Below, piece after piece: positions 43,007 through 51,396 of a stretch of 64,000 bases of DNA. Where the stretch lies: contig NZ_JYLL01000023.1 in the NCBI RefSeq assembly GCF_001439695.1, positions 1 through 64,000 on the forward strand. Reading direction: 5' to 3'. A model generated the notes under the pieces. That model was not told where the DNA came from, did no database searches, and saw only the letters and a list, made by a program, of their open reading frames with translations. Position 1 is the first letter of the stretch. Each line of letters opens with the position of its first letter. The position numbers and the translations under genes were made by a program. This DNA is from Pseudomonas veronii (GTDB lineage: Bacteria > Pseudomonadota > Gammaproteobacteria > Pseudomonadales > Pseudomonadaceae).

Positions 43007-45535
43007 TTAGAGGCTGCGAGCAACCTGAACCTTCTCGAAGACTTCGATCTTGTCGCCAACCTTGACGTCGTTGTAGCTCTTGACGCCGATACCGCATTCC
43101 ATGCCGGCACGTACTTCGGAAGCGTCATCCTTGAAGCGGCGCAGGGATTCCAGCTCGCCTTCGAAGATAACGATGTCTTCACGCAGTACACGGATAGGAC
43201 GGTTACGGTGAACGGTGCCTTCGATAACCATGCAGCCGGCGATCGCGCCGAATTTCGGCGAGCGGAACACGTCACGCACCTCGGCGATACCCAGGATGTT
43301 CTCCCGGACGTCGCTGCCAAGCATGCCGGTGAGGGCTTTCTTGACGTCTTCGATGATGTCGTAGATGACGTTGTAGTAACGCATGTCCAGGCCTTCCTGC
43401 TCGACGATCTTGCGAGCGCCAGCATCGGCACGCACGTTGAAGCCGAACAGTACAGCGTTGGAAGCCAGTGCCAGGTTGGCGTCGGACTCGGTGATACCAC
43501 CGACACCGCCACCGACGACACGCACTTGCACTTCGTCGTTACCCAGGCCGTTCAAGGCGCCGTTCAACGCTTCGAGGGAACCACGGACGTCAGATTTGAG
43601 GACGATGTTAAGCGTCTTCTTCTCTTCCTGGCCCATGTTCTCGAAGATGTTTTCCAGCTTGCCGGCGTGAGCACGGGCCAACTTGACTTCGCGGAACTTG
43701 CCTTGACGGAACAGAGCCACTTCACGGGCTTTCTTCTCGTCGGCAACCACGCTCATCTCGTCGCCAGCGTCCGGGGTACCGTCCAGGCCGAGAATCTCGA
43801 CAGGGATGGACGGACCGGCTTCCTTGATGGACTTGCCGTTCTCGTCGAGCATGGCACGTACACGGCCATAGTTCGAACCGACCAGCACCATGTCGCCTTG
43901 GCGCAGGGTACCGTCTTGAACCAGAACGGTCGCCACCGGGCCACGGCCCTTGTCGAGGCGGGACTCAACCACAACACCACGGCCAGGAGCCGATGGCGTA
44001 GCGGTCAGTTCCAGGACTTCGGCTTGCAACAGAACAGCTTCGAGCAGTTCGTCAACGCCAGTACCGACTTTCGCCGAGACCGGTACGAATGGAGTGTCGC
44101 CACCCCATTCTTCGGAAGTCACGCCGTGAACCGACAGTTCGCTACGGATGCGATCGAGATCGGCGCCCGGCTTGTCGATTTTGTTCACCGCAACCACCAA
44201 CGGTACGCCAGCTGCCTTGGCATGCTGAACGGCTTCGATGGTTTGTGGCATCACGCCGTCGTCTGCTGCAACGACCAGGATCACGATGTCGGTCGCCTTG
44301 GCACCACGGGCACGCATCGCGGTAAACGCGGCGTGACCAGGGGTGTCGAGGAACGTCACCATGCCGCGATCGGTTTCAACGTGGTAGGCGCCGATGTGCT
44401 GGGTAATACCGCCAGCCTCGCCTGCCGCAACCTTGGCACGACGGATGTAGTCGAGCAGGGAAGTCTTACCGTGGTCAACGTGGCCCATTACGGTCACGAC
44501 CGGCGCACGGGAAACGGCTTCACCTTCGAACTTCAGGGACTCGGCCAGGGAATCTTCCAGGGCGGTGTCGCTGACCAGGGTCACTTTGTGGCCCAGCTCT
44601 TCGGCAACCAGTTGGGCAGTTTCCTGATCCAGTACCTGGTTGATGGTGGCCGGAGTGCCCAGCTTGAACATGAACTTGATGATTTCAGCTGCCTTGACCG
44701 ACATCTGCTGGGCGAGATCGCCCACAGTGATGGTCTCGCCGATCTTCACTTCACGCACGACAGGGCCGGTTGGGCTCTGGAAACCGTGGGCGTTGCGTTT
44801 TTTCAGCTTGGCCTTGCCGCGACCACCACGACGGAAGCTGTCGCTTTCTTCGTCGGTGGTACGTGGGGCAACGCGTGGCGCAGGCGCTTTCTCTTTGACC
44901 GAAGCACGATGCGGAGCGTTTTTGCGCTCACCATCACCGCCGCCACCGCGACGACTGTTATCGTCGGCACGTGGTTTGTCCGGACGACGAGGTTCGTCGC
45001 GTTTACGCGCATCAGCAGCAGGTGCTGGTGCAGCGGCCACCGGAGCGGCCTCACGCACAGCTTCTACAGGCGCGGCAGCAGGAGCAGCGACCGCATCAGT
45101 GGCAGCAGGTTGCGCAGCAGCAGGCTGGCGACGCGCTTCTTCTTCGGCGCGACGCTTGGCTTCTTCTTCAGCCTTCTGACGAGCAGCATTTTCTACTGCG
45201 CGACGTTCTTCCAGTTCGCGTTTGCGCTCGGCTTCGATTTCTTCCGGGCTGCGCTGTACGAAGACTTTCTTCTTGCGTACTTCAACGCTGATGCTCTTGC
45301 TACCAGCAACACGCAGGGTGCTGGTGGTTTTGCGCTGCAATGTAATCTTGCGCGGTTCTTCCACTTTCGCCTTGTGGCTGCTCTTCAAGTGAGTCAGCAA
45401 AGACTGCTTCTCACTATCGCTCACACCTTCATCGGCGGCGGTGTGCGGCAGACCTGCCTCACGCATCTGCTGCAACAGGCGCTCTACCGGTGTTTTGACC
45501 TCATCGGCCAGTTGTTTCACCGTGACTTGCGTCAT
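43007..45535 (-). CDS. infB: Translation initiation factor IF-2
   Basis: This 842-residue GTPase has an N-terminal IF2 domain, a long Ala/Glu/Arg/Pro-rich linker (about 95-270), the G domain with GHVDHGKT (about residue 350), DTPGHAAF and NKID, then domains II-IV. It brings initiator tRNA to the ribosome. It lies 28 bp after nusA in the rimP-nusA-infB-rbfA-truB operon. The linker is typical in composition but variable in length among species. Confidence 0.97.
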   Translation of the reverse strand: MTQVTVKQLADEVKTPVERLLQQMREAGLPHTAADEGVSDSEKQSLLTHLKSSHKAKVEEPRKITLQRKTTSTLRVAGSKSISVEVRKKKVFVQRSPEEIEAERKRELEERRAVENAARQKAEEEAKRRAEEEARRQPAAAQPAATDAVAAPAAAPVEAVREAAPVAAAPAPAADARKRDEPRRPDKPRADDNSRRGGGGDGERKNAPHRASVKEKAPAPRVAPRTTDEESDSFRRGGRGKAKLKKRNAHGFQSPTGPVVREVKIGETITVGDLAQQMSVKAAEIIKFMFKLGTPATINQVLDQETAQLVAEELGHKVTLVSDTALEDSLAESLKFEGEAVSRAPVVTVMGHVDHGKTSLLDYIRRAKVAAGEAGGITQHIGAYHVETDRGMVTFLDTPGHAAFTAMRARGAKATDIVILVVAADDGVMPQTIEAVQHAKAAGVPLVVAVNKIDKPGADLDRIRSELSVHGVTSEEWGGDTPFVPVSAKVGTGVDELLEAVLLQAEVLELTATPSAPGRGVVVESRLDKGRGPVATVLVQDGTLRQGDMVLVGSNYGRVRAMLDENGKSIKEAGPSIPVEILGLDGTPDAGDEMSVVADEKKAREVALFRQGKFREVKLARAHAGKLENIFENMGQEEKKTLNIVLKSDVRGSLEALNGALNGLGNDEVQVRVVGGGVGGITESDANLALASNAVLFGFNVRADAGARKIVEQEGLDMRYYNVIYDIIEDVKKALTGMLGSDVRENILGIAEVRDVFRSPKFGAIAGCMVIEGTVHRNRPIRVLREDIVIFEGELESLRRFKDDASEVRAGMECGIGVKSYNDVKVGDKIEVFEKVQVARSL

Positions 45536-45562
45536 GCACTTCTCTCCTCAGGCCGCGCCTAA

Positions 45563-47044
45563 TTACTCGAACCAATGGGCTCGGGCGGCCATGATCAACT
45601 TGCCGGCACGATCATCGTCAATGCCGTCGATGTCGAGCAGATCGTCAATAGACTGCTCGGCCAGGTCTTCGCGGGTAATTACGCCGCGCACCGCCAGTTC
45701 CATCGCCAAATCCTTGTCCATACCCTCAAGCGAGAGCAGGTCTTCGGCCGGATGGGCGTCTGCCAGCTTTTCCTCAGTAGCGATGGCTTTAGTCAACAAA
45801 CGATCCTTGGCCCGAGCGCGAAGCTCGTTGACGGTGTCTTCGTCAAAGCCATCGATGTTGAGCATTTCTTCCAACGGTACGTAGGCAATCTCTTCCAGGC
45901 TGGTGAAGCCTTCATCTACCAGCACCTGCGCCAGGTCTTCGTCGACTTCCAGCTCGTCGATGAAGTTGCGCAGGATGTCACCGGTTTCAGCTTGCTGCTT
46001 AGCCTGGATGTCCGATTCGGTCATCACGTTCAGGGTCCAGCCGGTCAGTTGGCTGGCCAGACGCACGTTCTGACCACCACGACCAATGGCCTGAGCCAGA
46101 TTGTCTGCGCCAACGGCGATGTCCATGGCATGGGCATCTTCGTCAACGATAATTGCCGCCACTTCAGCCGGCGACATGGCGTTGATCACGAACTGCGCCG
46201 GGTTATCGTCCCACAGGACGATATCCACACGCTCACCGCCCAACTCGCCCGACACTGCCTGGACGCGCGAACCGCGCATACCAATGCAAGCGCCCTGCGG
46301 GTCGATGCGTTTGTCCTTGGAACGGACCGCGATCTTGGCGCGCGAACCCGGGTCGCGGGACGCAGCCATGACTTCGATCAGGCCTTCGGCGATTTCCGGC
46401 ACTTCGATGCGGAACAGTTCAATCAGCATTTCCGGCGCGGTACGCGACAGGATCAGCTGAGGACCGCGGTTTTCGGTGCGGATTTCCTTGAGCAGCGCAC
46501 GCAGACGCACGCCGACACGGAAGGTTTCGCGAGAAATGATGTCTTCGCGGGCCAGCAACGCTTCGGCGTTGTTGCCCAGGTCGACGATCACGTTGTCGCG
46601 GGTAACTTTTTTCACGGTGCCGGAGATGATTTCACCCAGGCGCTCGCGATAGGCGTCAACGACTTGAGCGCGCTCGGCCTCGCGAACCTTCTGCACAATG
46701 ACCTGCTTGGCAGTTTGTGCAGCAATACGGCCGAACTCGATCGATTCGATCTTTTCTTCGACAACATCACCGACCTTGGCGCCAGGGTGCGTTTCAGCGA
46801 CCTTGCTCGGCCAGGTTTCGATGGCCGGATCATCAAGATCGGCTTCTTCAACGACCGTCCAGCGACGGAAAGTTTCATAGGCACCGGTGTGGCGGTTGAT
46901 TTCCACACGCAGATCAACTTCGTCTTCAAAACGCTTTTTGGTCGCAGTGGCCAGGGCCAGCTCCAGCGCTTCAAAAATCACGTTTGCCGGTACGCCCTTT
47001 TCATTGGATACCGACTCAACAACCAGCAGTACTTCTTTGCTCAT
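45563..47044 (-). CDS. nusA: Transcription termination/antitermination protein NusA
   Basis: This 493-residue protein contains the N-terminal polymerase-binding domain, S1 (about 135-200), two KH domains, and two acidic C-terminal repeats (DEGFTSLEEIAYVPLEEML and LAVRGVITREDLAEQSIDDL). It modulates pausing, termination and rRNA antitermination. Start MSKEVLL is preferred over an upstream start. Likely autoregulates its own operon through the terminators ahead of rimP. Confidence 0.97.
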   Translation of the reverse strand: MSKEVLLVVESVSNEKGVPANVIFEALELALATATKKRFEDEVDLRVEINRHTGAYETFRRWTVVEEADLDDPAIETWPSKVAETHPGAKVGDVVEEKIESIEFGRIAAQTAKQVIVQKVREAERAQVVDAYRERLGEIISGTVKKVTRDNVIVDLGNNAEALLAREDIISRETFRVGVRLRALLKEIRTENRGPQLILSRTAPEMLIELFRIEVPEIAEGLIEVMAASRDPGSRAKIAVRSKDKRIDPQGACIGMRGSRVQAVSGELGGERVDIVLWDDNPAQFVINAMSPAEVAAIIVDEDAHAMDIAVGADNLAQAIGRGGQNVRLASQLTGWTLNVMTESDIQAKQQAETGDILRNFIDELEVDEDLAQVLVDEGFTSLEEIAYVPLEEMLNIDGFDEDTVNELRARAKDRLLTKAIATEEKLADAHPAEDLLSLEGMDKDLAMELAVRGVITREDLAEQSIDDLLDIDGIDDDRAGKLIMAARAHWFE

Positions 47045-47091
47045 CGTACGCCTCGCCTTTCGCAAGCCATTGGATCCGCGGGATCCGCGTC

Positions 47092-47550
47092 TCAGTCAAA
47101 ACTGGGAATAATGTTGGCCTTGTCGATCATATCGATCGGCAACAGGAACTCATGGTCTTCTACTTGCACCACGACATCCTGCTCTTCTACACCGCGCAGA
47201 AGGCCCTGAAAATTGCGTCGCCCTTCAAAGGGAGATCGCAGCTTGATTTTCACTTGTCCACCGGCAAATTTTGCAAACTGCTCGAGAGTGAACAGTGGGC
47301 GTTCCATGCCAGGCGAGGAAACTTCGAGGGTGTACTCAACGGCGATTGGATCTTCAACATCCAGGACACCACTGATCTGACGGCTGACAATGGCACAATC
47401 GTCCACCAGCACGCCGCCCTCTTTATCAATATAAACGCGCAACATTGAGTGGCGACCTTGAGCCGAAAACTCAATACCCCAGCATTCATAGCCCAGGGCC
47501 ACGACCACCGGGGCCAGCAAGGCCTGCAACTCTTCTAGCTTGCTCGACAC
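47092..47550 (-). CDS. rimP: Ribosome maturation factor RimP
   Basis: This 152-residue protein needed for 30S maturation has the family pattern (YECWGIEFSAQG, LRVYIDKEGG, EVSSPGMERPLF). GTG start at 47550 with GAGGGGG 5 bp upstream; the longer upstream frame would run through a terminator. It opens the nusA-infB operon. Confidence 0.95.
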   Translation of the reverse strand: MSSKLEELQALLAPVVVALGYECWGIEFSAQGRHSMLRVYIDKEGGVLVDDCAIVSRQISGVLDVEDPIAVEYTLEVSSPGMERPLFTLEQFAKFAGGQVKIKLRSPFEGRRNFQGLLRGVEEQDVVVQVEDHEFLLPIDMIDKANIIPSFD

Positions 47551-47588
47551 CTGAACCCCCTCGTGCATGTATGTGCATGCTGTGCAAA

Positions 47589-47613
47589 ATAAAAAAATGG
47601 GCGAAACGCCCAT
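47589..47613 (-). terminator. Terminator immediately upstream of rimP
   Basis: ATGGGCG-aaa-CGCCCAT (47597-47613), followed on the minus strand by a nine-base T run. It ends 39 bp before the rimP start. Confidence 0.9.
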
Positions 47614-47619
47614 CCTTGA

Positions 47620-47641
47620 AACGCCGTCGAATAGCGGCGTT
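47620..47641 (-). other. Hairpin in the tRNA-rimP spacer
   Basis: AACGCCG (47620-47626) pairs with CGGCGTT (47635-47641). It lies between two terminators and may be an antiterminator or processing element. Confidence 0.55.
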
Positions 47642-47658
47642 GAAAGTGTCCAGCTAAC

Positions 47659-47681
47659 AAAAAGCCCCTTAATAAGGGGCT
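47659..47681 (-). terminator. Terminator after the initiator tRNA
   Basis: AGCCCCTTA-a-TAAGGGGCT (47663-47681), followed on the minus strand by TTTTTG, 11 bp past the tRNA. Confidence 0.88.
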
Positions 47682-47691
47682 CCGCTAAAAC

Positions 47692-47768
<77 letters not shown>

Positions 47769-47830
47769 ACAAAGCTGGGGCGGAAGTATACGACCGATCC
47801 CTTACAGGGTCAATGTAACCTTCCACCTAC

Positions 47831-47853
47831 AAGAAAGCCCGCAACAGCGGGCT
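47831..47853 (-). terminator. Hairpin after tRNA-Leu
   Basis: AGCCCGC-aaca-GCGGGCT (47836-47853... stem 47836-47842/47847-47853), followed on the minus strand by TTCTT. Likely partial terminator or tRNA-processing hairpin. Confidence 0.7.
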
Positions 47854-47864
47854 CTCCTGATAAT

Positions 47865-47950
47865 TGGTACCGAGAAGGGGACTCGAACCCCTACACCCTA
47901 TGGGCACAACCACCTCAAGGTTGCGTGTCTACCAATTCCACCACCTCGGC
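47865..47950 (-). tRNA. tRNA-Leu (GAG)
   Basis: The 86-nt type II tRNA has a long variable arm, anticodon GAG in the loop TTGAGGT, and encoded CCA. It lies 22 bp after secG and upstream of tRNA-fMet on the same strand. Confidence 0.98.
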
Positions 47951-47972
47951 AATACAGCGTTTACAACCCTTC

Positions 47973-48356
47973 TTACTTCTGCTCTTGAGCTGGAGGCACG
48001 TCAGTCGCTGGAGTAGCCGACTTTTGCTCTTGAAGCACCGGGACATCATCAGAAGCCGGTTTTGCTTTTGGTACTTCCAACACTGCTGGGTTTGGCAAAC
48101 CTACTTGAGTCAGCACATGAGCTTTCTCTTTAGCAAAGTAACCTAACCCTAAGCTGGTTATGAAGAAACCTGCGGCAAGTATAGCAGTAAACTTACTAAG
48201 AAAGGTAGAGGAACCTTGGCTTCCGAACACAGTATTTGAAGCACCTGCACCGAAAGACGCACCAGCATCCGCACCTTTACCCTGTTGCAACAAAACCAGG
48301 GCAACTACGCCCAGGGCAGCCAACAGATGAAAAACGACTACGACTGTTTCCAGCAT
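47973..48356 (-). CDS. secG: Protein-export membrane protein SecG
   Basis: This 127-residue Sec translocon subunit has two membrane helices (about 2-22 and 53-72) around the GASFGAGASNTVFGSQG loop. The C-terminal tail is Ala/Pro/Gln-rich and longer than in E. coli (110 aa). Start MLETVVVV, 4 bp after tpiA; an upstream start would overlap tpiA. Confidence 0.95.
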   Translation of the reverse strand: MLETVVVVFHLLAALGVVALVLLQQGKGADAGASFGAGASNTVFGSQGSSTFLSKFTAILAAGFFITSLGLGYFAKEKAHVLTQVGLPNPAVLEVPKAKPASDDVPVLQEQKSATPATDVPPAQEQK

Positions 48357-48360
48357 TTTT

Positions 48361-49116
48361 TCAGTTTCCCGCGGCGCGACAAATCGCACCGAACTCATCT
48401 GCATTCAGGGAAGCTCCACCAATGAGCCCCCCATCGATATCCGGCATGCCGAACAGTTCGACCGCATTGGCCGCCTTCACGCTGCCGCCGTATAGAAGCC
48501 GCACACCTTGTGCGACCTCAGAATTCTCTGCCGCCAACTGCGCGCGGATAGCTGCATGCACATCCTGCGCCTGTTGCGGTGTTGCAGTCAGCCCGGTGCC
48601 AATGGCCCAGACCGGCTCGTAAGCGATGACTGCCTTCGCAAACGCACCAACACCCAGCTCCTCGATGATGCTGCCCAGCTGACGCGAGACAACTTCAAGA
48701 GTCTTGCCCGATTCGCGCTGTTCAAGGGTCTCCCCTATGCACAACACCGGAATCAAGCCACAAGCCTGTGCCGCTGCGAACTTGCGATTGAGTGTCCCAT
48801 CCCGCTCGCCCATCAACTGACGGCGCTCGGAGTGCCCGACAAGCACGTAGGAACAACCCGCATCAACCAACTGACTTGGCGAAATCTCACCTGTCAGCGC
48901 ACCTTGCATGGGTTCCATTGCGCAATTCTGCGCGCCGACCTGAATCGACTTACCTTTCAAGCCATCAACCACTTGGTTGATATGCAAGCAAGATGGAAAA
49001 ACCGCGACATCAACACCGCTCGGCAAGGCCAAGTGACGAAGGCCATTGATCAGCTCAGCGACACTGGCGCGGGTACCGTGCATCTTCCAGTTACCAGCTA
49101 CCATAGTGCGACGCAT
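48361..49116 (-). CDS. tpiA: Triose-phosphate isomerase
   Basis: This 251-residue TIM barrel has K11 (GNWKMHG), histidine in VGHSERRQ and catalytic glutamate in AYEPVWAIGTG (about E168). It interconverts glyceraldehyde-3-phosphate and DHAP. Operon: glmM-tpiA-secG. Confidence 0.97.
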   Translation of the reverse strand: MRRTMVAGNWKMHGTRASVAELINGLRHLALPSGVDVAVFPSCLHINQVVDGLKGKSIQVGAQNCAMEPMQGALTGEISPSQLVDAGCSYVLVGHSERRQLMGERDGTLNRKFAAAQACGLIPVLCIGETLEQRESGKTLEVVSRQLGSIIEELGVGAFAKAVIAYEPVWAIGTGLTATPQQAQDVHAAIRAQLAAENSEVAQGVRLLYGGSVKAANAVELFGMPDIDGGLIGGASLNADEFGAICRAAGN

Positions 49117-49182
49117 GCTGTACCTCGTCGGTCAAAGTGGGCGCAGATGTTACCCAACCACACCATCACTGGCAAGCCGAAT

Positions 49183-50520
49183 TCAGGAGCAAACTTCAGT
49201 TACTAGTTTTGCCAGGTCTTCGGCATGCCCGCGAACCAGGGTTTCGTCCTCACCTTCGACCATGACGCGCACCAGCGGCTCTGTGCCGGACTTGCGCAGC
49301 AACACGCGCCCACGCCCCGCCATTGCCAGGGTCACGCGCTCGCAGGCCGCTTTGACAGCCGGGTGTTCGATCGGGTTGTCGCCACCGGCAAAGCGCACAT
49401 TGAGCAGCACTTGCGGGCACTTACGCAGGGCTTGACGCGCCTGGGCCAGGCTTTCCTGGCGACGGCGCAACGCCAACAGCACCTGCAGCGCGGCAATGAT
49501 CGCGTCGCCCGTGGTGGTGTGCTGGAAGCACACGACATGCCCGGAGTTCTCGCCACCGATCTGCCAATTGCGCTCCAGCAGTTCGGCAATCACATAACGA
49601 TCCCCGACATTGGCACGCACAAAAGGAATGCCCAGCTCGCCCAGTGCCAACTCCAGCCCGAGATTGCTCATCAGCGTACCGACGACACCGCCCTGCAAGC
49701 GGTTACGCTCATGCAGGTCGCGGGCAATGATGAACATCAAGTCATCGCCATCAACCACGGCGCCGGTGTGATCCACCATCAGCACGCGGTCACCGTCGCC
49801 ATCAAAGGCAATACCCAGGTCGGCATGCTCGGCCAGGACGGCAGCCTGCAATTGCTCCATATGCGTGGAGCCGCAGTTTTCGTTGATGTTCAACCCGTTT
49901 GGCTGGGCCGACAGCACCGTCACTTCCGCACCCAGCTCCTTGAACACGCTCGGCGCCACTTTATAGGTCGCACCATGGGCACAGTCGACGACGATCTTCA
50001 GCCCGGCGAAATTGGTGCTGCTTGGCACACTGCTCTTACAGAATTCGATATAACGGCCAGAGGCGTCGTTGATCCGCGACACCTTGCCCAGCTTGCTGGA
50101 CTCGACCACCGTCATCGGCGCATCCAGCAGCTCTTCGATCATCAGCTCGATCTCATCCGGCAGCTTGGTGCCCTGCCCCGAGAAGAACTTGATGCCGTTG
50201 TCATCATGAGGATTGTGCGAAGCACTGATCACAATGCCGGCTTCGGCATGGAAGGTACGCGTCAGGTAAGCGATCGCCGGGGTCGGCATCGGGCCCAGCA
50301 GCATTACATCGGCACCGGCGGCGGACAAACCGGCCTCCAGCGCAGACTCAAACATATAGCCTGAGATACGCGTGTCCTTGCCCACCAGGATGCGGCACGC
50401 GCCCATGCTGCGGAACGCCATGCCTGCCGCCCAACCCAGCTTGAGCATGAAATCGGGGGTAATCGGAAACTCGCCGACCCGACCACGGATACCGTCGGTG
50501 CCAAAGTATTTCTTTGTCAT
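49183..50520 (-). CDS. glmM: Phosphoglucosamine mutase
   Basis: This 445-residue phosphohexomutase has the phosphoserine loop ISASHNPHDDNG (S101), the metal-binding DGDGDR and the sugar-binding GENSGH. It makes glucosamine-1-phosphate for UDP-GlcNAc, feeding peptidoglycan and LPS. Sits 16 bp after folP, the usual folP-glmM order. Confidence 0.97.
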   Translation of the reverse strand: MTKKYFGTDGIRGRVGEFPITPDFMLKLGWAAGMAFRSMGACRILVGKDTRISGYMFESALEAGLSAAGADVMLLGPMPTPAIAYLTRTFHAEAGIVISASHNPHDDNGIKFFSGQGTKLPDEIELMIEELLDAPMTVVESSKLGKVSRINDASGRYIEFCKSSVPSSTNFAGLKIVVDCAHGATYKVAPSVFKELGAEVTVLSAQPNGLNINENCGSTHMEQLQAAVLAEHADLGIAFDGDGDRVLMVDHTGAVVDGDDLMFIIARDLHERNRLQGGVVGTLMSNLGLELALGELGIPFVRANVGDRYVIAELLERNWQIGGENSGHVVCFQHTTTGDAIIAALQVLLALRRRQESLAQARQALRKCPQVLLNVRFAGGDNPIEHPAVKAACERVTLAMAGRGRVLLRKSGTEPLVRVMVEGEDETLVRGHAEDLAKLVTEVCS

Positions 50521-50536
50521 AAGTGCTCCATCATTC

Positions 50537-51388
50537 TTATTCGGCCGATTCTACTGCGGCAATCATGCGGACGACATCCACGGTCTCAGCGACATCATGC
50601 ACACGCAAGATACGCGCACCCTTGGTCACAGCAAGTGCCGCCAGCGCCAACCCGCCATAAAGCCGCTCGCCCACCGGGCGATTCAGCGCCAGACCTATCA
50701 TGCTCTTGCGCGAAACGCCGACCAACAAAGGTCGACCCAGGGCATGCAAGGCTTCCATATGCTTGAACAGACTTAGATTGTGCTGCAGGGTCTTGGCGAA
50801 ACCAAACCCCGGATCGAGGATGATCTTGTCGGCAGCAATCCCTACGGCGGCGCATTGAGCAATGCGATCAGCCAGGAACCCGCTCACTTCGCCAACCAGA
50901 TCATCGTAGTGCGGATTGTCCTGCATGGTGCCGGGCTCGCCCAGCATATGCATCAGGCACACCGGCAGGCCGGTCGCCGCGGCGGCGTCCAGTGCGCCAT
51001 CACGCTGCAACGAACGCACATCGTTGATCAGCCCCGCACCCAGGCGCGCCGTTTCGCGCATCACCGCCGGGGTCGATGTATCCACGGAAATGATCACATC
51101 CAGCTCGCGAGCGATGCGCTCGACGATCGGCGCCACCCGCTCCAGTTCCTCCACGGGAGAAACCACGCGAGCACCGGGCCGGGTCGACTCGCCGCCGACA
51201 TCGATCAAGGTCGCACCCGCCGCCACCATCGCCTCGGCGTGACGCAACGCAGCATCGAGCTGATTGAAGCGACCACCATCGGAAAAGGAATCGGGGGTTA
51301 CATTAAGAATGCCCATGACATGCGTATGGGCCAAATCAAGAACCCGGCTGCCGCAAGGCAACCGGGTGGAGGACGACGCAAAAGTCAT
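50537..51388 (-). CDS. folP: Dihydropteroate synthase
   Basis: This 283-residue TIM barrel has both DHPS signatures (MGILNVTPDSFSDGG and GGESTRPGA). It joins p-aminobenzoate to the pterin pyrophosphate made by FolK; it is the sulfonamide target. It lies 8 bp downstream of ftsH, likely coupled. Confidence 0.97.
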   Translation of the reverse strand: MTFASSSTRLPCGSRVLDLAHTHVMGILNVTPDSFSDGGRFNQLDAALRHAEAMVAAGATLIDVGGESTRPGARVVSPVEELERVAPIVERIARELDVIISVDTSTPAVMRETARLGAGLINDVRSLQRDGALDAAAATGLPVCLMHMLGEPGTMQDNPHYDDLVGEVSGFLADRIAQCAAVGIAADKIILDPGFGFAKTLQHNLSLFKHMEALHALGRPLLVGVSRKSMIGLALNRPVGERLYGGLALAALAVTKGARILRVHDVAETVDVVRMIAAVESAE

Positions 51389-51396
51389 TTCAAACC

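Noticed and set aside
42971..45562. 863-codon open frame opposite infB
   Set aside because: Mirror of IF-2 codon bias; Thr/His/Arg-rich sequence without family resemblance.
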